A stretch of 40,747 nucleotides of DNA from Chara braunii (taxonomy: Eukaryota > Streptophyta > Charophyceae > Charales > Characeae), in the NCBI GenBank assembly GCA_003427395.1, contig BFEA01000408.1, positions 657,806 through 698,552 on the forward strand, written 5' to 3'. Shown one piece after another: positions 39,880-40,747 of the stretch (position 1 is the stretch's first letter; the number at the start of each line of letters is the position of its first letter). The notes below the pieces were generated by a model. It was given only the letters and a program-made list of their open reading frames with translations, ran no database searches and was not told the DNA's origin. A program made the position numbers and the translations under genes.

Positions 39880-39982
39880 TTTTTTTTAATTTTTATTTGT
39901 TTTAATTTTTTTTTTTAAACAAGGCCCTGTTCTATTGGTGGGGAGCAACACCTGCTGGAAACCGGGTCCAGCGTCCCATTAT
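39880..39982 (-). mobile_element. Short A-tailed repeat (SINE-like), copy 2
   Basis: On the minus strand the body reads ATGGGACGCTGGACCCGGTT, GTTGCTCCCCACCAATAGA and GGGCCTTGTTT and then an A-rich tail broken by a few Ts. It matches 34,378-34,466 closely, in opposite orientation. The tail here is longer but impure, suggesting an older insertion. Confidence 0.65.
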
Positions 39983-39991
39983 ACATGAAAG

Positions 39992-40021
39992 GCTCAGAAT
40001 GCTCAGAATGCTCAGAATGCT
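39992..40021. repeat. 9-bp tandem repeat
   Basis: GCTCAGAAT is repeated three times and then starts a fourth copy. Confidence 0.9.
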
Positions 40022-40159
40022 AACCTATGTGCCATACTATAGATGTTTCTGCCAGCATTGACTACCCCAGGAAAAAAAGGGGAGGTTATCTGAGCAGCAG
40101 AAAAGAAAATAGTTGTGTACACTAGAGGAGTCCTCCCCAGGGGGCTCCAGGGAGGAGCT

Positions 40160-40256
40160 CCATATGTGGGTGTATGTAGATGTATGTATGGGTGTACGAT
40201 AATGTATGTAGATGTCGATATGTATGGGTGTATGTAAATGTAAGTAGATGTCTATA
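40160..40256. repeat. GTAT-rich simple repeat
   Basis: ATGTATGTAGATGT and GTATGGGTGTA variants alternate. The minus-strand frame over it (HTYIYIHPH-like) is low complexity. Confidence 0.8.
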
Positions 40257-40747
40257 ATACAGAGATGAGTAATTAAGCATACAGGACAGAATCTCCGCCA
40301 GGGAAAGGGCATGAGGTGGCAAGGGGTCTGGGAAATCCGAGGGAGGGCGTAGTGGGAACAATCGTTCTATGTTTGTCCAGTCTTTGAAAACAAGGCTATA
40401 GTCTCTCATTGCTTCCAAATCCTGCTGTCCCTCTCCCCTGCCTCCACTCCATTCCACCCTTGCAATCCACCCTTCTCTCTTCCCTCCTACCCAGTCTGTG
40501 CAAAATGCTGTAATCAGTCTGAGACTCCTGACATCACCAAGTTGTCTAAAAAGATCTAGAAACAACAGCGGCAGGTTTTGAGTTCGAATAGGCAAAAAAA
40601 ACACGAAATGGCACTGCAGGAATGGCCACAGTTCGAAAAGGCAAAAAAAACAGGAGCAAGTAGTAATGTCAGACTCCCAGTTCGAAAAAGCGTTAATGAC
40701 AGCGCCAGGGCCAACGCGGGACGAGTTCGAAAAAGTGTTAATGACAG
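40257..40747. other. No gene; short repeats at the window end
   Basis: AGTTCGAAAAAGNGTTAATG followed by ACAG occurs twice (about 40,680 and 40,725). AGTTCGAATAGGCAAAAAAA and AGTTCGAAAAGGCAAAAAAA at about 40,580 and 40,632 are related. The array continues past the window edge. Confidence 0.6.

Overview
This is a repeat-rich nuclear window from a eukaryote. No intact, ordinary host gene can be supported. Large tandem arrays, A-tailed repeats, a Ty3/gypsy element, a U6 snRNA copy and apparent splice acceptors rule out a prokaryote. The gypsy protein (SRRLPSEKVAASTYERELFA, ELHLGWRPGRPID, VFHASKL) matches what I remember of elements in charophyte green algae, especially Chara. That organism call comes from memory and was not searched.

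Layout. Positions 1-1,609 are nested inverted-repeat (foldback) elements; the largest carries a polypyrimidine tract. 1,610-4,840 is mostly anonymous, with a small hairpin, a foldback and a broken RING-like reading frame. 4,841-7,080 is a truncated, multiply broken gypsy pol gene on the minus strand. 7,130-10,270 holds AT microsatellites, short tandem repeats and a long 21-bp minisatellite.

10,640-24,720 is the most interesting part and may be one large, decayed mobile element. Its left flank is an array with a period of about 114 bp. Next come a broken gene with the hallmarks of the DUF7869 transposase-like family (12,271-14,962), four tandem paralogs of a family I do not recognise that ends in a CPYC motif (15,384-20,481), a small basic ORF (20,528-20,908) and a further broken gene (22,489-23,468). 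The right flank is made of direct repeats. One imperfect palindrome (AAGTGCGAGT, two bases, ACTCGCACTT, often followed by GAACC) recurs in the left array, between and upstream of the paralogs, and in the right flank. Such repeats resemble the subterminal transposase-binding sites of large plant DNA transposons. I could not find the termini.

24,931-26,410 is a 145-bp satellite interrupted by an assembly gap (170 Ns). 26,430-27,010 is a second tandem repeat of about 110 bp with a CT microsatellite. 27,780-37,836 is built from a dispersed repeat: one inverted partial copy and two collinear direct copies of about 3.4 kb. 37,898-38,570 is a nested foldback element, followed by a U6 snRNA pseudogene (38,766-38,862), a three-copy tandem repeat and a short A-tailed repeat that also occurs at 34,378. 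Every recognisable protein gene except the 20,528 ORF and the 12,271 ORF carries in-frame stops or frameshifts, so most of the window is inactive mobile DNA.
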